Shown: piece after piece, positions 34,312-43,251 of the stretch
Layout: each line of letters opens with the position of its first letter
Position numbering within the stretch: the first letter of the stretch is position 1
Source of the DNA: Burkholderiales bacterium
Lineage (GTDB): Bacteria; Pseudomonadota; Gammaproteobacteria; Burkholderiales; Casimicrobiaceae
NCBI GenBank assembly: GCA_025354165.1
Contig: JANXNI010000032.1
Coordinates: 62,001-126,000, forward strand
Direction: 5' to 3'
Length of the DNA stretch: 64,000 bases
Program-made: the position numbers and the translations under genes
Notes under the pieces: model-generated
Told to the model about the DNA's origin: nothing
Database searches by the model: none
The model's input: only the letters and a program-made list of their open reading frames with translations

Positions 34312-35607
34312 ATGTCTGCCCCCTATTCTCCAAAATCAAGAAACGCGTCACGAGGCGCGTCAATCATTATCAGTTCGCTACTGGTAGCGCTGCTTGTCGC
34401 CGGTTGCGGCAAAAAAGCTGACGCACCAGCCGCACCCGCTGCCGGGGGGCCGCCACCCGCAGAGGTCGGCGTCGTCACCGTCGCCACTCGCGACGTCGGA
34501 CTGATCACCGAATTACCGGGCCGCCTCGAAGCGTCTCGCGTCGCGCAGGTTCGCGCACGCACAGCCGGCATTCTCCAGAAGCGCCTTTTCCGCGAAGGCA
34601 GCGATGTCCGCGCCGGTCAGGCCTTGTTCCAGATTGACAGCGCGCCTTATCAGGCGGCACTGCAAAGCGCGCAGGCTTCGCAGGCACGCGCAGAAGCCAA
34701 TCTGTCGCAGGCGACGGCACAGGCTGATCGCTTCAAGCCACTGGTTGAAGCCAACGCAATCAGTAAACAGGATTTCGTCAACGCCGTTGCCGCACAGAAA
34801 ACCGCTCAAGCCGATGTCGCAGTAGCCAAGGCAGCGGTCACGTCGGCCGGCATCACATTGGGCTATGGCTCGGTAACCTCACCGATCTCCGGTCGCATCG
34901 GGCGTGCACTGGTGACCGAAGGCGCGCTGGTCGGTCAGGGCGAAGCGACGCAACTTGCGGTCGTGCAACAAATTGATCCGATGTACGTGAACTTCACGCA
35001 ATCTGCGGGCGAAGTCATGAAGCTGCGCAATGCGATGGCTGCGGGCCAGGTGCAAAAAGCGGCGGGTGCCGACGCAGCGAGCGTCAGCGTCATTCTCGAA
35101 GACGGTTCGACGTACTCGAAGCCCGGTAAATTGCTGTTTTCCGATCTCACGGTTGACGCGACGACGGGTCAGATCACGCTGCGCGCAGAGGTGCCGAATC
35201 CAACGGGTCAACTGCTGCCTGGCCTTTACGTTCGCGTTCGCGTTGAACAGGCGCAAGCCAATAACGCAATCACGCTGCCACAACAGGCCGTGACTCGTAC
35301 CAACCAAGGCGACACGGTGATGGTGGTGAGTGCAGATGGCAAAGTCAGCCCGCGTCCGGTCAAAGTAGCGGCCGCTAAAGACAATCAGTGGGTCGTGCTC
35401 TCCGGTCTCAAGCAGGGTGAACAGGTGATGGTCGACGGCTTCCAGAAATTGCGTGGCACCGCCCCAGTAAAAGCAGTGCCATGGAATCCGATTGGCACGA
35501 AGCCAGCCGCCGCGGCCGCCGCAGCCGATGCAAAGGCACCCGCAACCGCTGTACCTGCCGATGCCAAAGCTTCCGCCGCCCCCAGCGCCGCAACTGCCAA
35601 GCAGTAA
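34312..35607 (+). CDS. RND efflux periplasmic adaptor (AcrA/MexA family)
   Basis: The 431-residue lipoprotein (LLVAGCGKKADAP) has the AcrA order: lipoyl half (ITELPGRLEASRVAQVRARTAGI), coiled-coil hairpin, second lipoyl half (GYGSVTSPISGRIGRALVTEG) and barrel (LLPGLYVRVRVEQ). The C-terminal tail is Ala/Lys-rich. The ribosome site TGAGGA precedes ATG 34312. It is first in an operon with the inner-membrane pump and outer-membrane channel. Confidence 0.93.
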   Translation: MSAPYSPKSRNASRGASIIISSLLVALLVAGCGKKADAPAAPAAGGPPPAEVGVVTVATRDVGLITELPGRLEASRVAQVRARTAGILQKRLFREGSDVRAGQALFQIDSAPYQAALQSAQASQARAEANLSQATAQADRFKPLVEANAISKQDFVNAVAAQKTAQADVAVAKAAVTSAGITLGYGSVTSPISGRIGRALVTEGALVGQGEATQLAVVQQIDPMYVNFTQSAGEVMKLRNAMAAGQVQKAAGADAASVSVILEDGSTYSKPGKLLFSDLTVDATTGQITLRAEVPNPTGQLLPGLYVRVRVEQAQANNAITLPQQAVTRTNQGDTVMVVSADGKVSPRPVKVAAAKDNQWVVLSGLKQGEQVMVDGFQKLRGTAPVKAVPWNPIGTKPAAAAAAADAKAPATAVPADAKASAAPSAATAKQ

Positions 35608-35618
35608 GGGGCACATAT

Positions 35619-38600
35619 ATGGCAAAGTTTTTTATTGATCGGCCCATTTTTGCGTGGGTGATCGCACTGTTCATCATCGTGATGGGCGCGGTGGCAATCA
35701 CGCAATTGCCGATCGCGCAATACCCGCCGGTAGCACCACCCACCATCGTAGTATCCGCCGCCTATCCCGGCGCATCCGCACAAACGCTGGAGGACAGCGT
35801 GCTCGCCGTCATCGAGCGCGAAATGAATGGCGCGCCAGGACTCGCCTATATGGAATCCGTCAGTCAGGCGAACGGGTCCGGAACGATTAACCTGAGCTTC
35901 GAGCCCGGCACCAACGCCGATCTGGCGCAGGTTGACGTGCAAAACCGTTTGTCGCGTGCTACGCCGCGATTGCCTACGGCTGTGGTGCAACAAGGCGTTC
36001 GCGTGGACAAGTCGCGCTCGAACTTCCTGATGTTCACGATTTTGTCGTCGGACAATCCGGCCGTTGATGTGATCGGCTTGAGCGACTACGCTTCACGTAA
36101 CGTGTTGCCTGAGTTGCAGCGTATTTCGGGCGTGGGTACTGCGCAGTTGTTCGGTGCCGAGCGCGCGATGCGTATCTGGCTTGACCCGGCCAAACTGACT
36201 GGTTTCAATCTCAGCGCAACCGATGTCAACAGCGCGATTGCTGCGCAAAATGCGCAAATTTCCGGTGGCAGCATCGGCGATTTGCCTATCGTTTCCGGTC
36301 AAACCATCTCGGCGACCGTAGTCGTACCGGGCCAGCTCAGCACGGTTGAGCAGTTCGGTGACATCGTCTTGCGCGCCAACACCGACGGCTCCACCGTTCG
36401 CCTGAAAGATGTCGCGCGTATTGAACTGGGTGGACAGGGCTATGCAACTTCAGCGCGTCTAAATGGCAAATCTGCGGCCGGTATCGGTATTCAACTTGCG
36501 CCATCTGGAAACGCGCTGGCCACGGCCAAAGCGATCCGCGTCCGGATGGATGAACTGGCGAAATATTTTCCGGCTGGCGTGACCTATGCGATCCCGTACG
36601 ACAGTTCGGAATTCGTAAAAATTTCGATCTCGCAGGTCGCAGAAACACTGGTCGAGGCCATCGCACTCGTGTTTCTCGTAATGTTCCTGTTCCTGCAAAA
36701 TTTCCGCTACACCATCATTCCGACCATTGTCGTTCCGGTGGCGCTACTGGGCACATTTTCCGTGCTACTGGCACTCGGTTTCTCGATCAACGTGTTGACG
36801 ATGTTCGGCATGGTGCTGGTGATCGGGATCGTCGTCGATGACGCCATTGTGGTGGTTGAAAACGTCGAGCGCATCATGAGCGAAGAAGGCTTGTCGCCGC
36901 TTGATGCAACACGCAAAGCCATGGGCCAGATCTCGGGCGCGATCATCGGTGTGACCGTGGTGCTGATCTCGGTGTTTGTGCCGCTCGCGTTCTTCAGTGG
37001 TTCCGTTGGCAATATTTACCGCCAGTTCTCTGCGGTGATGGGCGTGTCAATTGCATTCTCTGCGTTCATGGCGCTGTCGCTGACACCGGCATTGTGCGCA
37101 ACGCTGCTGAAGCCAGTTGAGGCTGGGCACCACCTTGAGAAGAAAGGATTCTTCGGCTGGTTTAACCGCTCTTTCAAGCGCACCGCGCACGGCTACGAAG
37201 GCGTCGTATCGCGCTTTCTGCACTGGGGCGGCCGCATGATGATCATTTATCTGGCGGTCATTCTCGCAGCGGGCCTGTTGTACGTGCGTCTGCCGTCGTC
37301 ATTCCTGCCCAATGAAGATCAGGGCACCATGCTGGTCAACGTGCAGTTGCCGCCGGGCGCAACATTCGCACGCACCCAGGCGGTGATGGAGCAGGTTGAG
37401 GCCTACATCCTGAAACTGCCGGAGGTCAAAAGCATGGTCGGCGTGATGGGTTTCAGCTTCTCGGGTCAGGGTCAGAACGCGGGTCTCGCATTCGTCACGC
37501 TCAAGGGCTGGGACGAGCGCAAAGGCCCGGAGCATTCTGCGCAAGCGATTGCCGGTCGAGCGTTCGGCGCACTGTCGGGCATTCGTGATGCGTTCATCTT
37601 CCCGTTGAGTCCGCCACCGATTCCAGAATTGGGCACGGCGTCTGGCTTCACTTTCCGCTTGCAGGATCGTGGTGGTGCGGGCCATGACGCGCTGCTCGCT
37701 GCCCGTAACCAGATGCTGGGCGGAGCCGCGCAGAGCAAGATCCTCGCGGGCGTACGGCCTGACGGACTCGAAGACGCGCCGCAATTGCAGGTTGACATCA
37801 ATCGTGATCAGGCCAACGCACTGGGAATCAACTTTGGCGCAATCAATGGCGTAATCTCGACGGCACTTGGCTCGGCGTATATCAACGATTTCCCGAATCA
37901 GGGTCGTTTGCAACGCGTGGTGGTGCAAGCTGACGCACCGGCGCGGATGCAGCCCGAGGACATCCTGAAGCTGACCGTGATGAACGGTCAGGGCAAACTG
38001 GTGCCGCTGTCAGCCTTCGCCACCACACGTTGGGCCAATGGACCGATGCAGACCATTCGCTACAACGGCTATCCCGCCATGCGTATCTCGGGCGACGCAG
38101 CGCCTGGCTACAGCACGGGTGACGCGATTGCCGAAATGGAGCGCCTCGCCAAGCAATTGCCAGAAGGCTTTGGCTTCGAATGGACTGGTCAGACGCGTGA
38201 AGAAAAGCTGGCGGGATCGCAGGCAATCATCCTCTACGTATTCGCCATCATGGCGGTGTTTTTGGCGCTTGCCGCGTTGTATGAAAGCTGGTCAATTCCG
38301 CTGGCGGTCATCATGGTGGTGCCGATGGGTGTGCTCGGTGTGGTGCTCGGTGTCACCGTGCGTGGGCTGTCCAACGACGTTTACTTCCAGGTGGCTCTGA
38401 TTACGATTATCGGGCTATCGGCGAAAAACGCCATTCTGATTATCGAGTTTGCGAAAGACTTGCAGGCACAAGGCAAGAGCGTCTTTGAATCGGCGCTGGC
38501 GGCCGCGCATCTGCGCTTCCGGCCGATCGTGATGACCTCGCTCGCGTTCATTCTGGGTGTGTTGCCACTTGTGCTCTCGAGCGGTGCGGGATCGGCGAGT

Positions 38601-38774
38601 CAGCGCGCGCTCGGCACCGGCGTGATGGCGGGCGCAATGATCGGCACGTTCCTCGCGGTATTTTTTGTTCCAGTCTTCTTCGTCGTCGTGCGAAGCATAT
38701 TCAAGGGCAGCGAACGTCAGCGGCAACGCTTTGTTACGCACGCCAAGGAAGCAGGAGTTGAAGGTGATGACTAA
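35619..38774 (+). CDS. RND multidrug efflux transporter (AcrB/MexB, HAE1 family)
   Basis: The 1051-residue protein is the normal length for HAE1 pumps. It starts MAKFFIDRPIFAWVIALFII. The proton-relay helix has GIVVDDAIVVVENVERIM with the Asp pair. FNWFFNRSFKR-like FGWFNRSFKR and FLPNEDQGTMLVNVQLP are also typical. It extrudes drugs from the periplasm and inner membrane via the adaptor and channel. ATG 35619 is 11 bases after the adaptor stop. It overlaps the next gene by eight bases. Confidence 0.95.
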   Translation: MAKFFIDRPIFAWVIALFIIVMGAVAITQLPIAQYPPVAPPTIVVSAAYPGASAQTLEDSVLAVIEREMNGAPGLAYMESVSQANGSGTINLSFEPGTNADLAQVDVQNRLSRATPRLPTAVVQQGVRVDKSRSNFLMFTILSSDNPAVDVIGLSDYASRNVLPELQRISGVGTAQLFGAERAMRIWLDPAKLTGFNLSATDVNSAIAAQNAQISGGSIGDLPIVSGQTISATVVVPGQLSTVEQFGDIVLRANTDGSTVRLKDVARIELGGQGYATSARLNGKSAAGIGIQLAPSGNALATAKAIRVRMDELAKYFPAGVTYAIPYDSSEFVKISISQVAETLVEAIALVFLVMFLFLQNFRYTIIPTIVVPVALLGTFSVLLALGFSINVLTMFGMVLVIGIVVDDAIVVVENVERIMSEEGLSPLDATRKAMGQISGAIIGVTVVLISVFVPLAFFSGSVGNIYRQFSAVMGVSIAFSAFMALSLTPALCATLLKPVEAGHHLEKKGFFGWFNRSFKRTAHGYEGVVSRFLHWGGRMMIIYLAVILAAGLLYVRLPSSFLPNEDQGTMLVNVQLPPGATFARTQAVMEQVEAYILKLPEVKSMVGVMGFSFSGQGQNAGLAFVTLKGWDERKGPEHSAQAIAGRAFGALSGIRDAFIFPLSPPPIPELGTASGFTFRLQDRGGAGHDALLAARNQMLGGAAQSKILAGVRPDGLEDAPQLQVDINRDQANALGINFGAINGVISTALGSAYINDFPNQGRLQRVVVQADAPARMQPEDILKLTVMNGQGKLVPLSAFATTRWANGPMQTIRYNGYPAMRISGDAAPGYSTGDAIAEMERLAKQLPEGFGFEWTGQTREEKLAGSQAIILYVFAIMAVFLALAALYESWSIPLAVIMVVPMGVLGVVLGVTVRGLSNDVYFQVALITIIGLSAKNAILIIEFAKDLQAQGKSVFESALAAAHLRFRPIVMTSLAFILGVLPLVLSSGAGSASQRALGTGVMAGAMIGTFLAVFFVPVFFVVVRSIFKGSERQRQRFVTHAKEAGVEGDD

Positions 38775-40164
38775 ATTTAATGTGACCGCTTTGCCCCGGC
38801 TAACTCGTGCAACAGCGTTGATGGTTGTGGCTGGCCTGTTGAGCGCCTGCTCGTTCGTGCCGACCTATGAGCGTCCCGCCGCGCCAGTTTCAGCAAGCTT
38901 TCCGGGCGCTGCCGCAGCAACCGGTTCGGTTGCCGCAGCCGATCTGGCCTGGCAGGATTTCTTTGCTGATGCTCGCCTTAAAAAGCTGGTCGAAATTGCG
39001 TTAACTAACAATCGTGATCTGCAAGTGGCGGTGCTTAATATCTCCAAAGCTCAGGCGCAATATCAAATTCAGCGTGCCGCGCAATTCCCCGCAGTTAACG
39101 CGGCATTCGCCGGGCAGCGTCAGGCAAAGACTGCTGATGTTTACACGCTCGGCGTGGGCATTACCTCGTTCGAACTGGATTTCTTCGGTCGACTGCAAAG
39201 CTTAAAGGACGCTACGCTGGCGCAGTATCTGTCGACCGAGGAATCACGCAAGACGGTGCAAATCAGTTTGATTGCTGCGGTCGCAAATACCTACCTAAGT
39301 ATGCTGGCGGATGATCAATTGTTGACGCTGACGCGTGACACCCTGAACACGCGCGAGCAATCGTTCAAGCTCTCGAAATTGCGCTTTGATAATGGCGTAA
39401 CCTCCGAGCTGGATTTGCGTCTGGCGCAAGGTCTGGTCGAAGGTGCGCGCGCGAATCTGGCGCAGCTGCAACGGCAACGCGCGCAGGATGAAAACGCGCT
39501 GGTGCTGTTGGTTGGTCAACCCTTGCCTAGCGATTTGCCAGCCGCTGGTCAGCTCGGTACGCAAGCGCAAATGTTGAAAGACGTGCCCGCCGGTCTGCCA
39601 TCGGATCTGCTGAATCGTCGCCCCGACATTCGCGCTGCCGAGCAACAACTGCTGTCGGCCAATGCCAACATCGGCGCTGCGCGCGCGGCCTTCTTCCCGC
39701 GCATTTCGCTGACGGCGAGCGTGGGCAAGGTCAGCTCTGATCTCGACAACCTGTTGAGCGGTGGCACTGGCTGGGCGTTCGCGCCGCAGCTAGTCTTGCC
39801 GCTGTTCAACATGGGCGCCAATCAGGCGAACCTAGATGCGGCAAAGATCACGCGCCAGATCACGGTTGCGCAATACGAAAAGGCGGTTCAAACCGCGTTT
39901 CGTGAAGTGGCTGATGCGCTGGCGGGCTCCGGCACGCTCGGTGAGCAATATCGAGCGACGCAAGCTCAAGTTGACGCCGCACAGGCTAGCTACAAGCTCT
40001 CCGATCTGCGCTACAGCGGTGGTGTCGCGAGCTATCTTGATCTGCTTGATGCGCAACGCTCGCTCTTCGTCGCGCAGCAGGCTGCGATTCAGGTGCAACT
40101 GGCGCAACTGCAAAATCAGGTCACGCTGTACAAGGCGTTGGGTGGCGGCTGGACCGGTCCGTAA
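38767..40164 (+). CDS. RND efflux outer-membrane lipoprotein (OprM/NodT family)
   Basis: The 465-residue protein has lipobox LLSACSFVPTYERP, followed by LAWQDFFADARLKKLVEIALTNN, SFELDFFGRLQSLKDATLAQ and the second repeat SDLRYSGGVASYLDLLDAQRSL. It completes the tripartite RND pump. The start ATG 38767 lies inside the end of the pump gene, so translation is coupled. It could also serve other adaptors in the cell, including the peptide exporter, but the sequence cannot show this. Confidence 0.92.
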   Translation: MTKFNVTALPRLTRATALMVVAGLLSACSFVPTYERPAAPVSASFPGAAAATGSVAAADLAWQDFFADARLKKLVEIALTNNRDLQVAVLNISKAQAQYQIQRAAQFPAVNAAFAGQRQAKTADVYTLGVGITSFELDFFGRLQSLKDATLAQYLSTEESRKTVQISLIAAVANTYLSMLADDQLLTLTRDTLNTREQSFKLSKLRFDNGVTSELDLRLAQGLVEGARANLAQLQRQRAQDENALVLLVGQPLPSDLPAAGQLGTQAQMLKDVPAGLPSDLLNRRPDIRAAEQQLLSANANIGAARAAFFPRISLTASVGKVSSDLDNLLSGGTGWAFAPQLVLPLFNMGANQANLDAAKITRQITVAQYEKAVQTAFREVADALAGSGTLGEQYRATQAQVDAAQASYKLSDLRYSGGVASYLDLLDAQRSLFVAQQAAIQVQLAQLQNQVTLYKALGGGWTGP

Positions 40165-40216
40165 CGGCCCGCGCTCCCTACAATGGGACGCTTCCGTTCT
40201 ACGCAAGAGTCCCCCT

Positions 40217-41203
40217 TTGCTTGAAGTCCGTTCTCTCCGCTTCGATTACCCGAATCATCCCGCCCTGAGCGATATTTCGTTCACGCTGGCGGCGGGCAGC
40301 GTCACCGCACTGGTCGGACCGAACGGTGCGGGCAAAAGTACGCTGATGCGTTGCATCGCGGGGCTTGCCGAGCCGCTCTCGGGCGCGGTCTATTTGGACG
40401 GCGTCGCCATCACCGACAACCCGCGACTAGCGCATCGCGACATCGGTTATCTCGAAGACGAATTCGGCCTCTACGACGAGCTGACCGCGAGCCAATGTCT
40501 GCATTACGCGGCAGCGGCACGTGGCGTAACGGATGCCAATCTCGACGCTCGCACGGACGCCGTCGCGGCGCAGCTTGACATTACACATTGCCTGCCAAAA
40601 CGCGTGCGCGAACTCTCACGCGGGCAGCGCCAGCGCGTCGCGATTGGTCAAGCGATCATCAGCGCGCCGAAGCTTCTAGTGCTCGACGAGCCCGCCTCTG
40701 GCCTTGACCCCGAGGCGCGCGCTAGTCTGGCCGGTCTGTTTCGTCGTTTGCAGGGCGACGGCATCACGCTGCTCGTTTCATCGCACATTCTGACCGAGCT
40801 TGAGGCGTATTCAACGCACATGCTGGTGCTGCGTGCGGGGCGGATGATTGAGTATCGTGCGCTGTCCACCGTCGCTGCCGACGCGGCGCCGCTTCGCTCG
40901 GAGCGCCGCAAGCGAAGTCTTGATGTTGTACTGCATGTTCCGTGGCGTGATTGGGCGACTCTGACGACGGCTGGCGAGCAGATTCAGGCGATTGCTCCCG
41001 ATCGCGTCGCGGTTACGGACGCAACGCACCTACACATCGAAGCTGAATTCGACGACGCCGGGCAGATCGCGTTGTTGCAACAATTGGTCAGCGGCGGCGC
41101 GCAAGTGCTCAGCTTTGGCGAAACGCGGCAGACGCTGGCTGCGAGTTACGAACAGTCGATTGCCGACGCACCCGCCGCAGCCGACAGCAGGAGCCCACAA
41201 TGA
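40217..41203 (+). CDS. ABC transporter ATP-binding protein
   Basis: The roughly 328-residue ATPase has Walker A GPNGAGKST, signature LSRGQRQR (a variant of LSGGQ), Walker B LLVLDEPASGLDP and H-loop SSHIL. A roughly 90-residue C-terminal extension follows, as in CcmA/YadG-type drug and natA-like subunits. The start is TTG 40217 after AAGAG; longer frames overlap the efflux gene and lack homology. It overlaps the permease gene by four bases. The substrate is unknown. Confidence 0.85.
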   Translation: MLEVRSLRFDYPNHPALSDISFTLAAGSVTALVGPNGAGKSTLMRCIAGLAEPLSGAVYLDGVAITDNPRLAHRDIGYLEDEFGLYDELTASQCLHYAAAARGVTDANLDARTDAVAAQLDITHCLPKRVRELSRGQRQRVAIGQAIISAPKLLVLDEPASGLDPEARASLAGLFRRLQGDGITLLVSSHILTELEAYSTHMLVLRAGRMIEYRALSTVAADAAPLRSERRKRSLDVVLHVPWRDWATLTTAGEQIQAIAPDRVAVTDATHLHIEAEFDDAGQIALLQQLVSGGAQVLSFGETRQTLAASYEQSIADAPAAADSRSPQ

Positions 41204-42597
41204 GCATGCAACTCAACCCCGAATTTCGCCGGCAACTCTGGTTGCAAATTAGCGCCACGCGATTGATTCTTGCGCCGGTGGTGATCGCCATTGTCGTCGC
41301 GCTACTGGCATCCACCGAACCGACGGCAAGCTCGATCCACGGAACCGCCTGGGTCGCGCTATCGCTCGCGGTTTTGTTCTGGGGGACGAGCGTCGTTGGC
41401 ACCAGCATTCGCGACGAAATCACCGGTCGCACCTGGAACCAGCAGCGCATGTCACGCCTGACGCCGTGGCAATTGATGTCGGGCAAGCTGTTCGGCGCAA
41501 CGAGCTATGTCTGGTACGTGGCGCTGCTGTGCGCGCTGGTGGCGATATTCAGCGGACGCGCGGACGCCGGCGCTTTGGGTTCGCACAGTCCAGCGGTTGA
41601 GTATGTATTTCTTCTGGCGTTGGGGCTCTTCGCACATTCGGTGGCTTTGATGGCACCGCTTGCGTTTCAAAGCGGCAGTGGCGAGCCGCGCGTCAGCGTG
41701 CCGACTATTGCGGTGTTCGCGCTGGTTTTTGTGGCGTTTAAGGCGGCTCCATTGGGACTGACGGGGGGCAATGGCGAAAGTGTCCACACCGAATGGTTTG
41801 GCATGACGACTACGCCGCAACTGCTGGCGATGTGGACTGCGCTGAGTCTTGCCGCGTGGGGCATTTTAGGCGCGTGGCGTGCGATGCGACAGGCGCTGCA
41901 GGTGCAACAGTTGCCGTGGGCGCTGCCTGCATTTTTGGCGTTCATCGGCGTGTGGGCGGCGGGCAACACCGGCTTATCCGAAACGTCAATGATCATCCGG
42001 GTTTTGATCGGCGCGACACTGGCGCTGGCCGCTGCGGCCTGGGTGCTGATGTTGTGGGAGCCCCAGTCGTTGTTCACTTGGCAGCGCATTCGTATGCATT
42101 GGGCGGCGCGCGAGCGGTCACGCGCAATTACCGGCGTGAGCGCGGCTACCAGCGTGGTGGCGTTTGCCGTCGTTGGCGCGTTGCTGGTGGCGGCAACAAC
42201 CGTGACGTCCGGCGGTGCCGAAGTCGCGGGCGTTCGGCCGGCCGGTTTCTTCGTGAAAACAGCGGGATCGGGCACGCTTGATGTCGCAAGCCATGTCGGA
42301 GCGTTCCTCTGGCTGGCGCTCGTGCTGCTGCGTGATTTTGCGTTCACGCTGTTGGCGGACACCTTCACAACCTCGCCGCGACGACGCTCGGCGGTGATCC
42401 TGCTCTACCTGTTGTTCATGTACGTCGCCGTGCCCGCTGCGCTGCAAACGGTGTCGAGCGACGGTAGCGACTGGTGGTTGCCGACGCAGTTTGCGGCCGC
42501 TCCAATTATTCTGGCACTCATCACTCTGCTGGCGATGGTTGGCGCTTTAATATCGCGCATGCCCCGTACTGTTACCGCCATCGCGACGAAATCATGA
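41200..42597 (+). CDS. ABC transporter permease
   Basis: The 465-residue hydrophobic protein has about ten to twelve membrane segments (for example LILAPVVIAIVVALLA near the start and LALITLLAMV-type helices near the end) and charged loops such as TGRTWNQQRMSRLTPWQLM, resembling ABC-2 type permeases. It pairs with the ATPase upstream (ATGA overlap). No substrate-binding protein is present, which points to export rather than uptake. It overlaps the rhodanese gene by four bases. Confidence 0.8.
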   Translation: MSMQLNPEFRRQLWLQISATRLILAPVVIAIVVALLASTEPTASSIHGTAWVALSLAVLFWGTSVVGTSIRDEITGRTWNQQRMSRLTPWQLMSGKLFGATSYVWYVALLCALVAIFSGRADAGALGSHSPAVEYVFLLALGLFAHSVALMAPLAFQSGSGEPRVSVPTIAVFALVFVAFKAAPLGLTGGNGESVHTEWFGMTTTPQLLAMWTALSLAAWGILGAWRAMRQALQVQQLPWALPAFLAFIGVWAAGNTGLSETSMIIRVLIGATLALAAAAWVLMLWEPQSLFTWQRIRMHWAARERSRAITGVSAATSVVAFAVVGALLVAATTVTSGGAEVAGVRPAGFFVKTAGSGTLDVASHVGAFLWLALVLLRDFAFTLLADTFTTSPRRRSAVILLYLLFMYVAVPAALQTVSSDGSDWWLPTQFAAAPIILALITLLAMVGALISRMPRTVTAIATKS

Positions 42598-42986
42598 AAC
42601 ACCTCTCACCGAAAGAAGCGCACGACTTCGTGCACAAAAATACGGACGCGGTCTTTGTCGATGTGCGTTCCGAAATTGAATATTTTTACGTCGGCCACCC
42701 GGTCGGCGCTGAGCACGTTGCCTGGCAGGAACCGCCGGACTGGGACGTGCAGCCCGAGTTTTCGCAACATGTGAAGGCGCTCGTTGCCGGTGTAAAAACG
42801 CGCCCAGTCGTGCTCATCTGTCGCAGCGGAAAGCGCTCGATTGACGCCGGCAAAGTGCTTGAAAACGCAGGCTTTTCCGACGTGTACAACGTGCTGCACG
42901 GTTTCGAGGGCGATCTCGACGAAGACTTTCATCGTGGACACAAGAGCGGATGGCGGTTTGATGGTTTGCCGTGGGCGCAGATGTAG
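42594..42986 (+). CDS. Rhodanese-like sulfurtransferase
   Basis: The 130-residue single-domain rhodanese has active-site loop CRSGKRS with Cys76 and the DVRSEIEYFYVGHPVGAEHV segment near the start. It transfers sulfane sulfur to thiophilic acceptors in the cytoplasm. No signal peptide is present. It is translationally coupled to the ABC permease, an unusual partner. The coupling may be fortuitous, or the transporter may handle a sulfur compound. Confidence 0.9.
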   Translation: MKHLSPKEAHDFVHKNTDAVFVDVRSEIEYFYVGHPVGAEHVAWQEPPDWDVQPEFSQHVKALVAGVKTRPVVLICRSGKRSIDAGKVLENAGFSDVYNVLHGFEGDLDEDFHRGHKSGWRFDGLPWAQM

Positions 42987-43009
42987 GCGGTTTCTGCCCG
43001 CTTGCAGCT

Positions 43010-43129
43010 AACAGCTTTTTCGCGAAATGCATATTACATAGGGGCTTAAGCGAATTTTAATTAATAGTCGATATTTAGCTAATTTCAGCTTTAGCCCCGG
43101 TTCAGCAGTCGTTTCATAGAAAAGCTGTT
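43010..43129. repeat. 120-nt nested inverted repeat, copy D (best conserved)
   Basis: Outer arms AACAGCTTTT (43010-43019) and AAAAGCTGTT (43120-43129) are perfect. Inner arms GGGGCTTAAGC (43041-43051) and GCTTTAGCCCC (43088-43098) match at 10 of 11. The outer-to-inner offset is 31 bases on both sides. The centre is AT-rich. It lies between the rhodanese and tkt genes. Confidence 0.8.
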
Positions 43130-43251
43130 AACCAATTACCCGTCACCCGAGGCCGCAGGTATCTGCGCCGCAGCGACGCCGCCGCTCAGCGATAATTGAT
43201 GGCTAACCTGCACCAACGGTGCACCTCTTCGCCACCCTTTAGCGCATCTGC

